NCBI GenBank assembly: GCA_963814805.1
Contig: CAWFER010000016.1
Coordinates: 86,058-150,057 of the forward strand
Direction: 5' to 3'
Origin: AP-15 sp963814805
GTDB lineage: Bacteria; Pseudomonadota; Alphaproteobacteria; ATCC43930; CGMCC-115725
DNA: 64,000 nucleotides
Shown here: piece after piece, positions 47,789 to 57,464 of the stretch
Layout: the number at the start of each line of letters is the position of its first letter
How positions within the stretch are numbered: the first letter of the stretch is position 1
Notes under the pieces: generated by a model
What the model saw: the letters and a program-made list of their open reading frames with translations, nothing else
What the model was told of the DNA's origin: nothing
Databases searched by the model: none
Program-made: the position numbers and the translations under genes

Positions 47789-48144
47789 TCGAGGGCTCCC
47801 TTGCGCCATTCATAGATGAATCCGACGGTCAGCACGCCGAGGAACAGCAGCATCGACCAGAAGCCGAACAACCCGATATCGCCGAGCGAGACCGCCCACG
47901 GAAACAGGAAGGCCACCTCCAGATCAAAGATTATGAACAGGATGGCGACCAGATAGTAGCGCACATCGAACCGGATCCGGGCATCCTCAAACGGCTCGAA
48001 GCCGCATTCGTAGGGCGACAGCTTTTCGCTGTCGGGGCGCTGGCGGGCGAGGACGAAGGAGCCGGCGACCATCGCCACCGCGACCGCCCCGGCGATGACC
48101 AGGAAAACCAGGATCGGGAAATATTCGCCCAGCAGACCGTTCAT
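47779..48144 (-). CDS. nuoA: NADH-quinone oxidoreductase subunit A
   Basis: A 121-residue subunit with three membrane helices and first gene of the Complex I operon. The start is the ATG at 48144 (MNGLLGEYFPILVFLVIAG). The conserved cytoplasmic loop KLSPYECGFEPF and the helix IIFDLEVAFLFPWAV are present. Confidence 0.97.
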   Translation of the reverse strand: MNGLLGEYFPILVFLVIAGAVAVAMVAGSFVLARQRPDSEKLSPYECGFEPFEDARIRFDVRYYLVAILFIIFDLEVAFLFPWAVSLGDIGLFGFWSMLLFLGVLTVGFIYEWRKGALEWE

Positions 48145-48300
48145 CGACACACTCCGGCGGCGCCCGCCGCGCTCCAATCGTTGCAGAAGCACGACGCAGC
48201 CATTCGATCCGACTAATGATATAGGCTCAGTCGCCGGGCCAGAAAATCGAACCCGACGCCGAACGTCGCGACGCGGCGATGTGCAGCGATCCGCGGTCGA

Positions 48301-48377
<77 letters not shown>

Positions 48378-48644
48378 TAGGCCCTCGATCGGCGGAATGA
48401 ACCCTTACCCTCCCGGCTCTCGGGTGTCAACCCGACGGGGCCAAGATCCCAGCGGGTAAGGCCGAACTGGCCGGGTCCGCGGCGAGGCCCAAAGACCCCG
48501 CAAGCAGCCTGTCGACGGCTGCCCACTGGTCGGCTTTTTGCGCAATGCTCGGTTGCGCTTGAGCCAAGGCCACGGCGCTTCTGGGGCCCGACGTCAGCCC
48601 CCATCAAGCCGAGGTCGCCGCCATGCTGCGAAACCCGAGGCCCG

Positions 48645-48720
48645 TGGTGGGCGATGAGGGGCTCGAACCCCCGACCCCCTCGGTGTAAACGAGGTGCTCT
48701 GCCAACTGAGCTAATCGCCC
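48645..48720 (-). tRNA. tRNA-Val (TAC)
   Basis: The 5' end is GGGCGATTAGCTCAGTTGG, the anticodon stem is CCTCG/CGAGG with loop TTTACAC (anticodon TAC), the T arm contains GGTTCGAGCC and CCA is encoded at 48645-48647. 76 bases. Confidence 0.95.
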
Positions 48721-48830
48721 GGCGTCGCCGTCACCGCCCTGGCGAGAAGGCGACTCGGCAATCATCAGCGGCCTCGATTTCGGCCGAACCTCCCAGGGTC
48801 GATGCCCGATAATCACCTTTCCGCTCGGGA

Positions 48831-49103
48831 TCAATTCAGCGAATCGCGCAGACCTTTGCCGGCCTTGAACTTGGGCTGCTTCGACGCGGCGATCTTAATC
48901 TTTTCCCCGGTCCGCGGATTGCGCCCTTCGGACGCCGCTCGCGCGGCGACCGAAAACGTGCCGAACCCAATCAGTCTGACCTCGTCGCCACCTTTCAGGG
49001 CGTCGATGATCGCGTCAAACACCGCGTCGACCGCCCGGCTCGCCTCCGACTTTCGCAATTCGGACTTATTGGCGACGGCGTCGACAAGTTCATTCCTGTT
49101 CAC
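48831..49103 (-). CDS. hup: DNA-binding protein HU
   Basis: A 90-residue nucleoid protein beginning at a GTG (VNRNELVDAVANKSELRKSE) with a purine-rich ribosome binding site. The DNA-binding arm GRNPRTGEKIKIAASKQPKF, with the conserved Pro at its tip, and the end FKAGKGLRDSLN are standard for HU. It lies just downstream of lon, a usual alphaproteobacterial order. Confidence 0.96.
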   Translation of the reverse strand: MNRNELVDAVANKSELRKSEASRAVDAVFDAIIDALKGGDEVRLIGFGTFSVAARAASEGRNPRTGEKIKIAASKQPKFKAGKGLRDSLN

Positions 49104-49291
49104 GGGCTACCCCCCTGCGCGAGTGTGCGAGATCGTTCCCTGGATTTATTCGCCGAGGAGTTTAGAGCGGGGGCGGCCCCTGGTCAACCGCCCGCTCGGA
49201 GCAATAATCGAAGCGTTTCTGAGGCATTACGCCCAATTATCAAGCCTGCGCCGAAGTGCTCGGCCAGGCCGCAGGGTATTGTCTTGCTCAA

Positions 49292-51697
49292 TCAATGGGT
49301 CATCAGCCCCGAGCGTTCCTCGCCCGTACCGGGAATAACCGGTGGCGGCTCGCCATCTTCGGACCAGGCGACCGGAATCAGCGGAGCCGCCAGCGCCTGG
49401 CTGAGCAACTGATCGACCGTCCGGATCGCGATGATCTTCAATCCGCGCTTGACGTTATCCGGGATCTCGGCGAGGTCCTTCTCGTTGTCCTGCGGGATCA
49501 GCACGGTCTTCAAGCCGCCGCGCAACGCCGCCAGCAGCTTTTCCTTGAGGCCGCCGATCGGCAATACCCGGCCGCGAAGGGTGATCTCGCCGGTCATCGC
49601 GAGGTCGCTCTTGACCGGGATGCCGGTCAGAACCGAGACGATCGAGGTGACCATGGCGACGCCGGCCGACGGGCCATCCTTTGGTGTGGCGCCCTCGGGC
49701 ACATGCACGTGGATGTCGCGCTTTTCGAATACCGTCGGGCGGATGCCGAACGCCTGGCTGCGCGATTTGACATAGCTCTCGGCCGCCTGCACCAATTCCT
49801 TCATCACATCGCCGAGCTTGCCGGTGGCTGTGACCCGCCCCTTGCCAGGCAGGGTCACCGCCTCGATCGTCAGCAATTCGCCGCCGACCTCGGTCCAGGC
49901 GAGCCCGGTGGTCACGCCGACCAGATCCTCGCTCTCGGCCTCGCCAAATCGGAAACGCCTGACCCCGGCATATTTTTCGAGGTTGCGCCGGGTCACCGCG
50001 ACCCGCTCGGTCTTCTTCATCAGGATGTCTTTGATCGCCTTGCGGGTCAGATTGGCGATCTCGCGCTCGAGATTTCGCACCCCTGCTTCACGGGTATAAT
50101 GGCGGATTAGATCGCGGATCGCGTCCTCGCTGATGCTCCATTCGGTCTTGCGGATGCCGTGCGCGGTCATCTGCTTGGGGATCAGGTGGCGGCGGGCGAT
50201 CTCGACCTTTTCATCCTCAGTATAACCGGGGATGCGGATGATCTCCATGCGGTCGAGCAACGGCTGCGGGATGCGCAAGGTGTTCGCGGTAGTGACGAAC
50301 ATCACGTCGGACAGATCGTAATCGACCTCGAGATAATGGTCGTTGAACGAGCCGTTCTGCTCGGGGTCGAGCACTTCGAGCAAGGCCGAGGACGGGTCGC
50401 CGCGCCAATCGGCGCCGAGCTTGTCGACCTCGTCGAGCAGGAACAGCGGGTTCGACGATTTGGCTTTTTTCATGCCTTGCAGAACCTTGCCCGGCATCGA
50501 GCCGATATAGGTCCGCCGGTGACCGCGAATTTCGGCTTCGTCGCGCACCCCGCCGAGCGACATGCGGACAAAGTTGCGCCCGGTGGCGCGCGCGACCGAT
50601 TTGCCGAGCGAGGTCTTGCCCACCCCAGGGGCGCCGACCAGGCACAGGATTGGACCCTTCATCTTTTTGATGCGCTGCTGGACCGCGAGGTATTCGAGGA
50701 TCCGCTCCTTGACCTTTTCCAGCCCGAAATGGTCGGCGTTGAGCACCTTCTCGGCGGCTTTGATGTCGCGCTTGATCTTGGTGCGGTTGTGCCACGGCAC
50801 CGATAAGAGCCAGTCGAGATAGTTGCGCACCACCGTCGCCTCAGCCGACATCGGGCTCATGCTCCTGAGCTTTTTGAGCTCGGCGGTGGCCTTGTCGCGC
50901 GCCTCCTTGGAGAACGCGGTCTTGTTGATCCGCTCTTCGAGCTCGGCCATCTCATCCTTGCCGTCCTCGCCCTCGCCAAGCTCCTTCTGGATCGCCTTCA
51001 TCTGCTCGTTGAGGTAGTACTCGCGTTGGGTCTTCTCCATTTGCCGCTTGACCCGGCTGCGGATCCGCTTTTCGACCTGCAGGACGCCGATCTCGCCCTC
51101 CATGTAGCCGAACACCTTTTCCAGGCGCTCGGACACCGCTTCGGTTTCTAGCAGCTCCTGCTTTTCCGGAATCTTCAAGCTCAAATGCGAGGCGACCGTG
51201 TCGGCGAGCTTGGCCGGGTCGTCGATCTGGTTGATCGAAACCAACACCTCGGGCGGGATCTTCTTGTTGAGTTTGATGTACTGCTCAAACTGCGACACCA
51301 CGGTGCGCGCCAGCGCCGACATCTCCTGCGGCTCGCCCGTCTTCTCGGCAATCGGATCGGCATAGGCCTGGAAGAACGACTCGTTTTCGGCAAAGCGCGT
51401 GATCTGGGCGCGCCGTGCGCCCTCGACCAACACCTTGACCGTGCCGTCGGGCAGCTTCAGCAGCTGGAGCACGGTGCCGACCGTGCCGACGCTATATATG
51501 TCGGCGGTGCCGGGATCGTCCTGGGCGGCGTTCTTCTGGCTGACCAGCAGGATCTGCTTGTCATCCTTCATCACGTCCTCGAGGGCGCGCACCGACTTTT
51601 CGCGTCCGACAAACAGCGGCACGATCATGTGCGGAAAGACGACGATGTCGCGAAGGGGCAGGACCGGGTAGAGCGCAGCGCGCACGAGTTCTAACAT
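49292..51697 (-). CDS. lon: ATP-dependent protease Lon
   Basis: The 801-residue cytosolic protease degrades misfolded and regulatory proteins. Domains in order: Lon N-terminal substrate-binding domain (LPLRDIVVFPHMIVPLFVGR, about 14-210), coiled-coil helical region, AAA+ ATPase with Walker A VGAPGVGKTSLGK and Walker B FLLDEVDKLG, and the C-terminal protease domain with catalytic Ser in PKDGPSAGVAM and Lys in PIGGLKEKLLAA. Length is normal and the frame intact. AAGAGGG lies before the ATG at 51697. Confidence 0.98.
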   Translation of the reverse strand: MLELVRAALYPVLPLRDIVVFPHMIVPLFVGREKSVRALEDVMKDDKQILLVSQKNAAQDDPGTADIYSVGTVGTVLQLLKLPDGTVKVLVEGARRAQITRFAENESFFQAYADPIAEKTGEPQEMSALARTVVSQFEQYIKLNKKIPPEVLVSINQIDDPAKLADTVASHLSLKIPEKQELLETEAVSERLEKVFGYMEGEIGVLQVEKRIRSRVKRQMEKTQREYYLNEQMKAIQKELGEGEDGKDEMAELEERINKTAFSKEARDKATAELKKLRSMSPMSAEATVVRNYLDWLLSVPWHNRTKIKRDIKAAEKVLNADHFGLEKVKERILEYLAVQQRIKKMKGPILCLVGAPGVGKTSLGKSVARATGRNFVRMSLGGVRDEAEIRGHRRTYIGSMPGKVLQGMKKAKSSNPLFLLDEVDKLGADWRGDPSSALLEVLDPEQNGSFNDHYLEVDYDLSDVMFVTTANTLRIPQPLLDRMEIIRIPGYTEDEKVEIARRHLIPKQMTAHGIRKTEWSISEDAIRDLIRHYTREAGVRNLEREIANLTRKAIKDILMKKTERVAVTRRNLEKYAGVRRFRFGEAESEDLVGVTTGLAWTEVGGELLTIEAVTLPGKGRVTATGKLGDVMKELVQAAESYVKSRSQAFGIRPTVFEKRDIHVHVPEGATPKDGPSAGVAMVTSIVSVLTGIPVKSDLAMTGEITLRGRVLPIGGLKEKLLAALRGGLKTVLIPQDNEKDLAEIPDNVKRGLKIIAIRTVDQLLSQALAAPLIPVAWSEDGEPPPVIPGTGEERSGLMTH

Positions 51698-51828
51698 GAG
51701 CCCTCTTTTTCATAATGCCATCCCGGAGCGAGCCGGGCGGTCGGTAACAGGCATGCCGTCTTTAGGTTGGCCCGGCTTTGCCGGCAGTCAAGACGAGCGC
51801 CCTTGCCCGCGCTCGCGCCGCGGCGGGA

Positions 51829-53094
51829 TCAGTCGCCGGCGCCGACATCGCCGCGCCGGTCGGAATAGATGTGCAGCGGCTTGGTCCGGCCCTCGACGAC
51901 CTCGCGATTGATCACGATCTCGCTGACCCCGACGAGGCTCGGCAGCTCGAACATCAATTCGAGCAGGATCAATTCCATGATCGAGCGCAGGCCGCGGGCC
52001 CCGGTCTTGCGCAGGATCGCCTTTTTGGCGATCGCCTTCAGCGCCTCCTCGTTGAGCTCGAGGCGGACATCCTCCATCTCGAACAGCCGCTGATACTGCT
52101 TGACCAGCGCGTTTTTCGGCTTGGTCAGGATGTCGACCAGCGCCGCCTCGTCGAGATCGTCGAGTGTCGCGACCACCGGCAGGCGGCCGACGAATTCGGG
52201 GATCAGGCCGAACTTCAACAAATCCTCGGGCTCGAGATCCCGCAGGATCTCGCCAGTCTTGCGCTCGTCCGGCCCGCGCACTTCGGCGCCGAACCCGATC
52301 GAAGTGCCCTGGCGGCGCTGCGCGATGATCTTTTCCAGCCCGGAAAACGCGCCGCCGCAAACAAACAGGATATTGGTGGTGTCGACCTGCAGGAATTCCT
52401 GCTGCGGGTGCTTGCGCCCGCCCTGCGGCGGCACCGAGGCGATGGTGCCCTCCATGATCTTGAGCAAGGCCTGCTGCACTCCCTCGCCGGAAACGTCGCG
52501 GGTGATTGAGGGGTTGTCGGATTTGCGCGAGATCTTGTCGACCTCGTCGATGTAGACGATGCCGCGCTGCGCCCGTTCGACGTTGTAGTCGGCGGACTGC
52601 AGCAGCTTCAGAATGATATTCTCGACATCCTCGCCGACATAGCCGGCCTCGGTCAAAGTGGTGGCGTCGGCCATTGTGAACGGCACGTCGATGATCCGCG
52701 CGAGCGTCTGGGCCAGCAGGGTCTTGCCCGAGCCGGTCGGGCCGACCAAGAGGATGTTCGATTTCGCCAGCTCGACGTCATTGGATTTCGCGCCGTGCGC
52801 CAGGCGCTTGTAGTGGTTGTGCACGGCGACCGACAGCACCCGCTTGGCGTGATCCTGGCCGATCACGTAGTCATCGAGGACCTTGCAGATGTCGCGCGGT
52901 CCCGGCACCCCGTCGCGCGACTTGACCAGGGTCGTCTTGTGCTCCTCGCGGATAATGTCCATGCACAACTCGACGCATTCATCGCAGATGAACACGGTCG
53001 GCCCGGCGATCAGTTTTCTGACCTCGTGCTGGCTCTTGCCGCAAAACGAGCAGTAGAGGGTATTTTTCGAGTCGCTGCCGCTGGATTTGGTCAT
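51829..53094 (-). CDS. clpX: ClpX, ATPase subunit of ClpXP
   Basis: ClpX unfolds substrates for ClpP. The 421-residue protein starts at the ATG at 53094 (MTKSSGSDSKNTLYCSFCGK). The N-terminal zinc-binding domain has Cys pairs CSFC and CDEC; Walker A is VGPTGSGKTLLAQ and Walker B IVYIDEVDKI. GFGAEV includes the IGF-type loop that contacts ClpP (here SIGFGAEV). Intact, 131 bases upstream of lon. Confidence 0.98.
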   Translation of the reverse strand: MTKSSGSDSKNTLYCSFCGKSQHEVRKLIAGPTVFICDECVELCMDIIREEHKTTLVKSRDGVPGPRDICKVLDDYVIGQDHAKRVLSVAVHNHYKRLAHGAKSNDVELAKSNILLVGPTGSGKTLLAQTLARIIDVPFTMADATTLTEAGYVGEDVENIILKLLQSADYNVERAQRGIVYIDEVDKISRKSDNPSITRDVSGEGVQQALLKIMEGTIASVPPQGGRKHPQQEFLQVDTTNILFVCGGAFSGLEKIIAQRRQGTSIGFGAEVRGPDERKTGEILRDLEPEDLLKFGLIPEFVGRLPVVATLDDLDEAALVDILTKPKNALVKQYQRLFEMEDVRLELNEEALKAIAKKAILRKTGARGLRSIMELILLELMFELPSLVGVSEIVINREVVEGRTKPLHIYSDRRGDVGAGD

Positions 53095-53322
53095 CGCCAC
53101 TCCGTCATCCGCCGAGACGCGCGCCCGCCTCTCCAGCCTCTTCCTCTCCGGTTCGGCCACCGGGCCGGCGCGACGCCGGGCGATCTGCCGGCCGCGATCC
53201 GGGCGCCGCCGCACCGCCCCGCCGCTCGATCGAGTATATGTGCTCGCAGCCGATCAACAACTACTTAATCATGATCGTTCAGCGCCGCCGCGACCGGGAC
53301 CGGCGCGGCGGCGGACCCGGCC

Positions 53323-53964
53323 CTATTTGAAACCCTTTTCCGCTTCGTCGCGGTTGGGGCGGCGTTCGACCACCTCGTCGATCAGGCCGAACTCCTTGGC
53401 TTCGAACGGCGACAGGAATTTGTCGCGCTCGAGCGCGGATTGGATCGCTTCGAGCGGCTGGCCGGTATGCTTGACGTAGATCTCGTTCAGCCTGGCCCGC
53501 AGCGCCAGGATCTCACGCGCCTGGATCTCGATGTCGGTGGCCTGGCCCTGGGCGCCGCCCGAGGGCTGGTGGATCATGATCCGCGAGTTCGGCAGCGAGT
53601 AGCGTTTGCCGGCGGCGCCGGCGGCGAGCAAGAGCGAGCCCGCGGAGGCAGCCTGACCGATGCACACCGTCGCCACCGGCGAGCGGATATATTGCATCGT
53701 GTCGTAGATGGCGAGGCTCGACGTCACCACCCCGCCCGGCGAGTTGATATAGAAATTGATGTCCTTATTCGGGTTGTCGGCTTCGAGGAACAACAATTGC
53801 GCGCAGATCAAGCTGGCGACAGCATCGTGGATCGGCCCGACGAGAAAGATGATCCGCTCCCTCAACAGGCGCGAGTAGATGTCATAGGCGCGCTCGCCGC
53901 GGTTCGTCTGCTCGACGACCATCGGCACCAGATTGTTCATGTGCTGTTCGAAATAGTCCGACAT
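53323..53964 (-). CDS. clpP: ClpP, proteolytic subunit of ClpXP/ClpAP
   Basis: The serine protease chamber: 213 residues starting at the ATG at 53964. The catalytic Ser lies in CIGQAASAGSLLL, His in RIMIHQPSGGAQG, and the late Asp region follows. The handle and NSPGGVVTSSLAIYD are standard. It lies 52 bases after tig and 228 bases before clpX, the common tig-clpP-clpX order. Confidence 0.98.
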   Translation of the reverse strand: MSDYFEQHMNNLVPMVVEQTNRGERAYDIYSRLLRERIIFLVGPIHDAVASLICAQLLFLEADNPNKDINFYINSPGGVVTSSLAIYDTMQYIRSPVATVCIGQAASAGSLLLAAGAAGKRYSLPNSRIMIHQPSGGAQGQATDIEIQAREILALRARLNEIYVKHTGQPLEAIQSALERDKFLSPFEAKEFGLIDEVVERRPNRDEAEKGFK

Positions 53965-54016
53965 TGGCGGTCTCCTCGGGGCAACGCCGCACCTGCGGCG
54001 CACGGGTGGGCTCGGG

Positions 54017-55522
54017 TCAGCCTGACGCCTCTCCTGGCGGGCTTGGCTGCGGGCTCGCCGGCGCGGCGGCGGCAGCCGCATTGTCGCCGTCGGGATCGGG
54101 CAGGGCCAGCAGCTCTTGGGGGCTTATCCGGCGTTCGTCGACCTTGGCCAGCTCGACGATGAAGTCGACCACCTTGTCCTCGAAAATCGGCGCCCGCAAA
54201 TTGGCCACCGCCTCGGGGTTCTGGCGATAGAAATCGAGGGCCTGGCGTTCGTAGCCGGGATGGCGGCGCACCTCGCGGGTGATCGCCTGATTGATCTCGT
54301 CCTGGGTGACGGTGATGTTGTTGGCGCGGCCAACCTCGGCAAGGAGCAGACCGAGCCGCACCCGGCGCTCGGCGATCCTGCGGTATTCGGCCTTGAGGCT
54401 CTCCTCGGCCGCGGTCCCCTCGCCGCCGGCCGCAGCCGCCTTGCCGCTGCCCGGCTCGGCATCAGGCGCCGCAGCGTCGTCGCCAGCTGCACCCGGCAAG
54501 GCCGCCGCGGCGGCGCCGTCCGGGTTGTCGCCGCCGGGCTCCTCGCCTTCGCGCTGGGCCGCGCTGTCGCTCTGGTGCTGCGCCCAGATATTGTTGAACT
54601 CGAGCTCGACCATGCCGGGCGGGACGCCGAAATCGTAACGCTCGGCGAGCTTGTCGAGCAAGGTCCGCTTCAGGCGCAAGCGGGCGGCGAGCGCATAGTC
54701 GCGCTCCATCTGCTGCTGAACCTCCTGGCGCAGCTCCGCCAGCGTTTCGAGCCCGACCGCCTTACCGAGCTCGTCGTCGATGGCGAGCGGCCCGCGCTCG
54801 CGCACCTCCTTCACATCGACCGCGAATTCTGCCTCCTTGCCGGCCAGCTCAGCGGCCGCGTAATCTTCGGGAAAGGTCAGGCGCACGGTTCGGTGCTCGC
54901 CGGCCGCGGCGCCGATCAGCTGCTCTTCGAAGCCAGGAATGAAGCCGCCGCCGCCGAGCGCGATCTGGCGGTCCTTGCCGCCGGCGCCCGGGATTTCCTG
55001 GCCGCCGGCCCGCCCCTCGACATCGACGACGAGGATGTCGCCCGTTTGCGCCGGGCGCTCGACCGGGGCCGATTTGCGCTGCTGCTCGGCGATCCGCTCG
55101 ATTGCCGCGTCGACGCTCTCCGCCGGAACCTCGACCACCAGCCGCTCGATGCCGAGATCGGCGAAATTCGGATCGGGGATCTCGGGCAGGATTTCGACCA
55201 GCATCTTGTATTCGAGATCGGCGCCTTCGCCGAACGAGACGATGTCGACCTTGGGCGGCAGGGCCGGGCGCAGATTGCGCTCGCGGATCGTATCGGCCGA
55301 GCTGCCTTGCACCATGGTTTCCAGGACTTCGCCCAGAACCGAGGCGCCATAGCGCCGGCGCAGGATCTGCATCGGCACCTTGCCGGGGCGGAAGCCCGGC
55401 AGGCGGATGGTGCGGCCGAGCTCGTCGAGCCGGGTAACGACCTTGTCCTCGAGCTCGCCGGCGGGGACGACGACGCGGAACTCGCGGGTCAGCCCCTCGG
55501 CGCTGGTTTCGGTCACCTGCAT
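54017..55522 (-). CDS. tig: Trigger factor with an Ala/Gly-rich insertion
   Basis: The ribosome-bound chaperone and prolyl isomerase. It starts at the ATG at 55522 (MQVTETSAEGLTREFRVVVP). The ribosome-docking loop GFRPGKVPMQILRRRYG is present, then the FKBP domain (about 155-235, ALGGGGFIPGFEEQLIG) and the C-terminal helical arms. At 501 residues it is longer than the usual 430-460: an Ala/Gly/Asp/Glu-rich low-complexity stretch of about 45 residues interrupts the C-terminal domain between WAQHQSDSAAQRE and EESLKAEYRRIAERRVRL. The frame is intact through the insertion. Confidence 0.95.
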   Translation of the reverse strand: MQVTETSAEGLTREFRVVVPAGELEDKVVTRLDELGRTIRLPGFRPGKVPMQILRRRYGASVLGEVLETMVQGSSADTIRERNLRPALPPKVDIVSFGEGADLEYKMLVEILPEIPDPNFADLGIERLVVEVPAESVDAAIERIAEQQRKSAPVERPAQTGDILVVDVEGRAGGQEIPGAGGKDRQIALGGGGFIPGFEEQLIGAAAGEHRTVRLTFPEDYAAAELAGKEAEFAVDVKEVRERGPLAIDDELGKAVGLETLAELRQEVQQQMERDYALAARLRLKRTLLDKLAERYDFGVPPGMVELEFNNIWAQHQSDSAAQREGEEPGGDNPDGAAAAALPGAAGDDAAAPDAEPGSGKAAAAGGEGTAAEESLKAEYRRIAERRVRLGLLLAEVGRANNITVTQDEINQAITREVRRHPGYERQALDFYRQNPEAVANLRAPIFEDKVVDFIVELAKVDERRISPQELLALPDPDGDNAAAAAAPASPQPSPPGEASG

Positions 55523-55689
55523 CGAACGATGCCCATGTTGCCGCCGCCGATGGCCACGGCCCGGCCCTTCCTCCCGATACCCGCCTCGCGGTCCGGCCGC
55601 CGCCGGCTCCGTGCGATCGACCCCAAGCGCTTCATCGGCACCCGCCTCTCGACAATGATCTTGGCACGCCCAGGGATCTTGGCACGCCC

Positions 55690-55774
55690 TGGTGCGGGCG
55701 GGGGGATTTGAACCCCCACGATTTGCATCGCTGGAACCTAAATCCAGTGCGTCTGCCAGTTCCGCCACGCCCGC
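55690..55774 (-). tRNA. tRNA-Leu (TAG)
   Basis: The 5' end is GCGGGCGTGGCGGAACTGG; the anticodon stem is CTGGA/TCCAG with loop TTTAGGT (anticodon TAG). A long class II variable arm (CGATGCAAATCG), T arm GGTTCAAATCC and encoded CCA at 55690-55692 follow. 85 bases. Confidence 0.95.
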
Positions 55775-55974
55775 CGCGGCAGGCCGGCCGGACGGCAAGC
55801 CCGGCCCGGTCGGAGCCGGTTCTTACCACAGACATATTCGGCCACCTAGAGGGGCTGCGCGAGCGCAGGACGGCGGCTCCTGACTTGGTTTGGCAAGGGA
55901 CCGCGATCAAGATCGGCGGCGCCGCTGCGCCGCAGCCCTGCTGCTCGTCACCCGCGGGCAACGGGGGGCGAGCC

Positions 55975-57418
55975 TCAGCCGTTCCGCGCCAGAGCGCGCA
56001 GCGCGCCCGAGGCGGCGACCCGGCCCTCGCCGCGATAAGCCTCGTGGTTGGCTTCGATATCGGCCAGGCGATAGAGATAGTTGACCATGATCCCGGCCGA
56101 TTGCTGCAGGCCCTTGGCCGATGCGTCGGCCTGCCAGTTCAGCTGCTCGACGCGCGCGCCGTTGCTCAGGTGAAAGTGCGCGACCGGGTCGAGCGCCCGC
56201 CCCGACGCCGCCCGCTCGCGCAACAGATAGCGCGCGCCCAGCCGCAATAGCGGCTCGCGCAGCGCGGCGGCGAGCTGCGGCTCGGCGTGCCAGTCGGCGC
56301 GGTCGAGCAGGGCCCCCAGATCGCATTCGCCGATGCCGTCGCCGAGCGCTTCGAGCGCGGCGCGCTCAGCCGGCAGCAGCAGGCCCTCGCGCGCCGCCTC
56401 GCCCTGGCGATCGAGCCAGGCGCGAAATCCCGGCATCGGCGACAAGGTCGCGAACACCTTGAGCCGCGGCAGGTCCCTGGCCAAGGCGTCGACCACGCGC
56501 TTGATCAGAAAGTCGCCAAAGCTGATCCCGGCCAGACCGTGCTGGCAATTCGAGATCGAGTAGAAGATCGCAGTGTCCGCCGCCTGCGGATCGCCGACCG
56601 GCGCGGCTTCGTCGAGCAGCGCGTCGATGTCGCTCGGCCATGCCGGCGACCAGCGCTACTTCGACAAAGATCAGCGGCTCGTCCGGCATGCGCGGGTGGA
56701 AAAAGGCAAAGCAGCGGCGGTCGGCTTCGAGCCGGTTCTTCAGATCGGTCCAGCTGCGGATCTCGTGCACCGCCTCGTAGGCCATCAATTTTTCGAGCAG
56801 CGCCGCCGGCGACTCCCAGCCGATCCGCTTCAGCTCGAGAAAGCCGATATCGAACCAATTGGCGAGCAGCCGCTTCAGATCCTCCTCGAGACCGCGCAGC
56901 AGCGGGTCGTCGCGGCCGAGGTCAATCAGCTCGGCGCGCCGATCGACCAGGAACTTGACCCCTTCGGGGAGCGCGTTGAACTGGCGCAGCAAGGTAATCC
57001 GCGGCGGCTCCAACGCCTGGCGCAACTCGCGCTCGGCCGCGGCGCGCTCGGCGGCCCCTTCGGCCTTCGACAAGGCCGCGCAGCAGCGGTCGATTTGACC
57101 GCGGTCGACGTCGAACTCGCCGGCGAGCAGCCGCAAGAAACGCTCGCGTCCGTTGGCGTCGAGCAGCAGATAGGTGCGGCCGAGGTCGGCCGCCCGCGCC
57201 CGCGCCGTGACCTCGCCGCCGCGCGCGTCTAGGCAGCTGAGCATCTGCTCGCGCAGCCGGCCGACATCGTCGCCGGAAAGCTCGGGCCGCGGGGTCCGTG
57301 TCAACACGCCGCGCGCCGACAGCGCGATGTCGCGCCAGGCGCCGCGCAGATTAGTCAGGGTCCGGTCGAAGACACCCTCGAAAAAGCCGGCAGGAGGGCG
57401 ATCGTTCATGGCAGCCAT
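55975..57418 (-). CDS. Malonyl-CoA decarboxylase, one frameshift
   Basis: The enzyme converts malonyl-CoA to acetyl-CoA and CO2. The N-terminal helical domain (FEGVFDRTLTNLRGAWRDI, LRQFNALPEGVKFLVDRRAE) and the C-terminal GNAT-like catalytic domain (SWTDLKNRLEADRRCFAFFH, FYSISNCQHGLAGISFGDFL, VAHFHLSNGARVEQLNW with the catalytic His) are recognisable. The frame breaks near 56640, between FVEVALVAGMA and the DIDALLDEAAP stretch. The start may be at 57418 or 57409; neither has a strong ribosome binding site. Downstream of the NAD(P)HX repair gene on the same strand. Confidence 0.88.
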
Positions 57419-57464
57419 CGCGGCAGTGGCGGAACCCGACAGAGACGCGAGCGCGGCATCGCCG

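Noticed and set aside
51772..51784. CCGGC-TTT-GCCGG hairpin between lon and clpX
   Set aside because: The stem is only 5 bp in GC-rich DNA and no T-run follows on either strand, so it is not convincing as a terminator.
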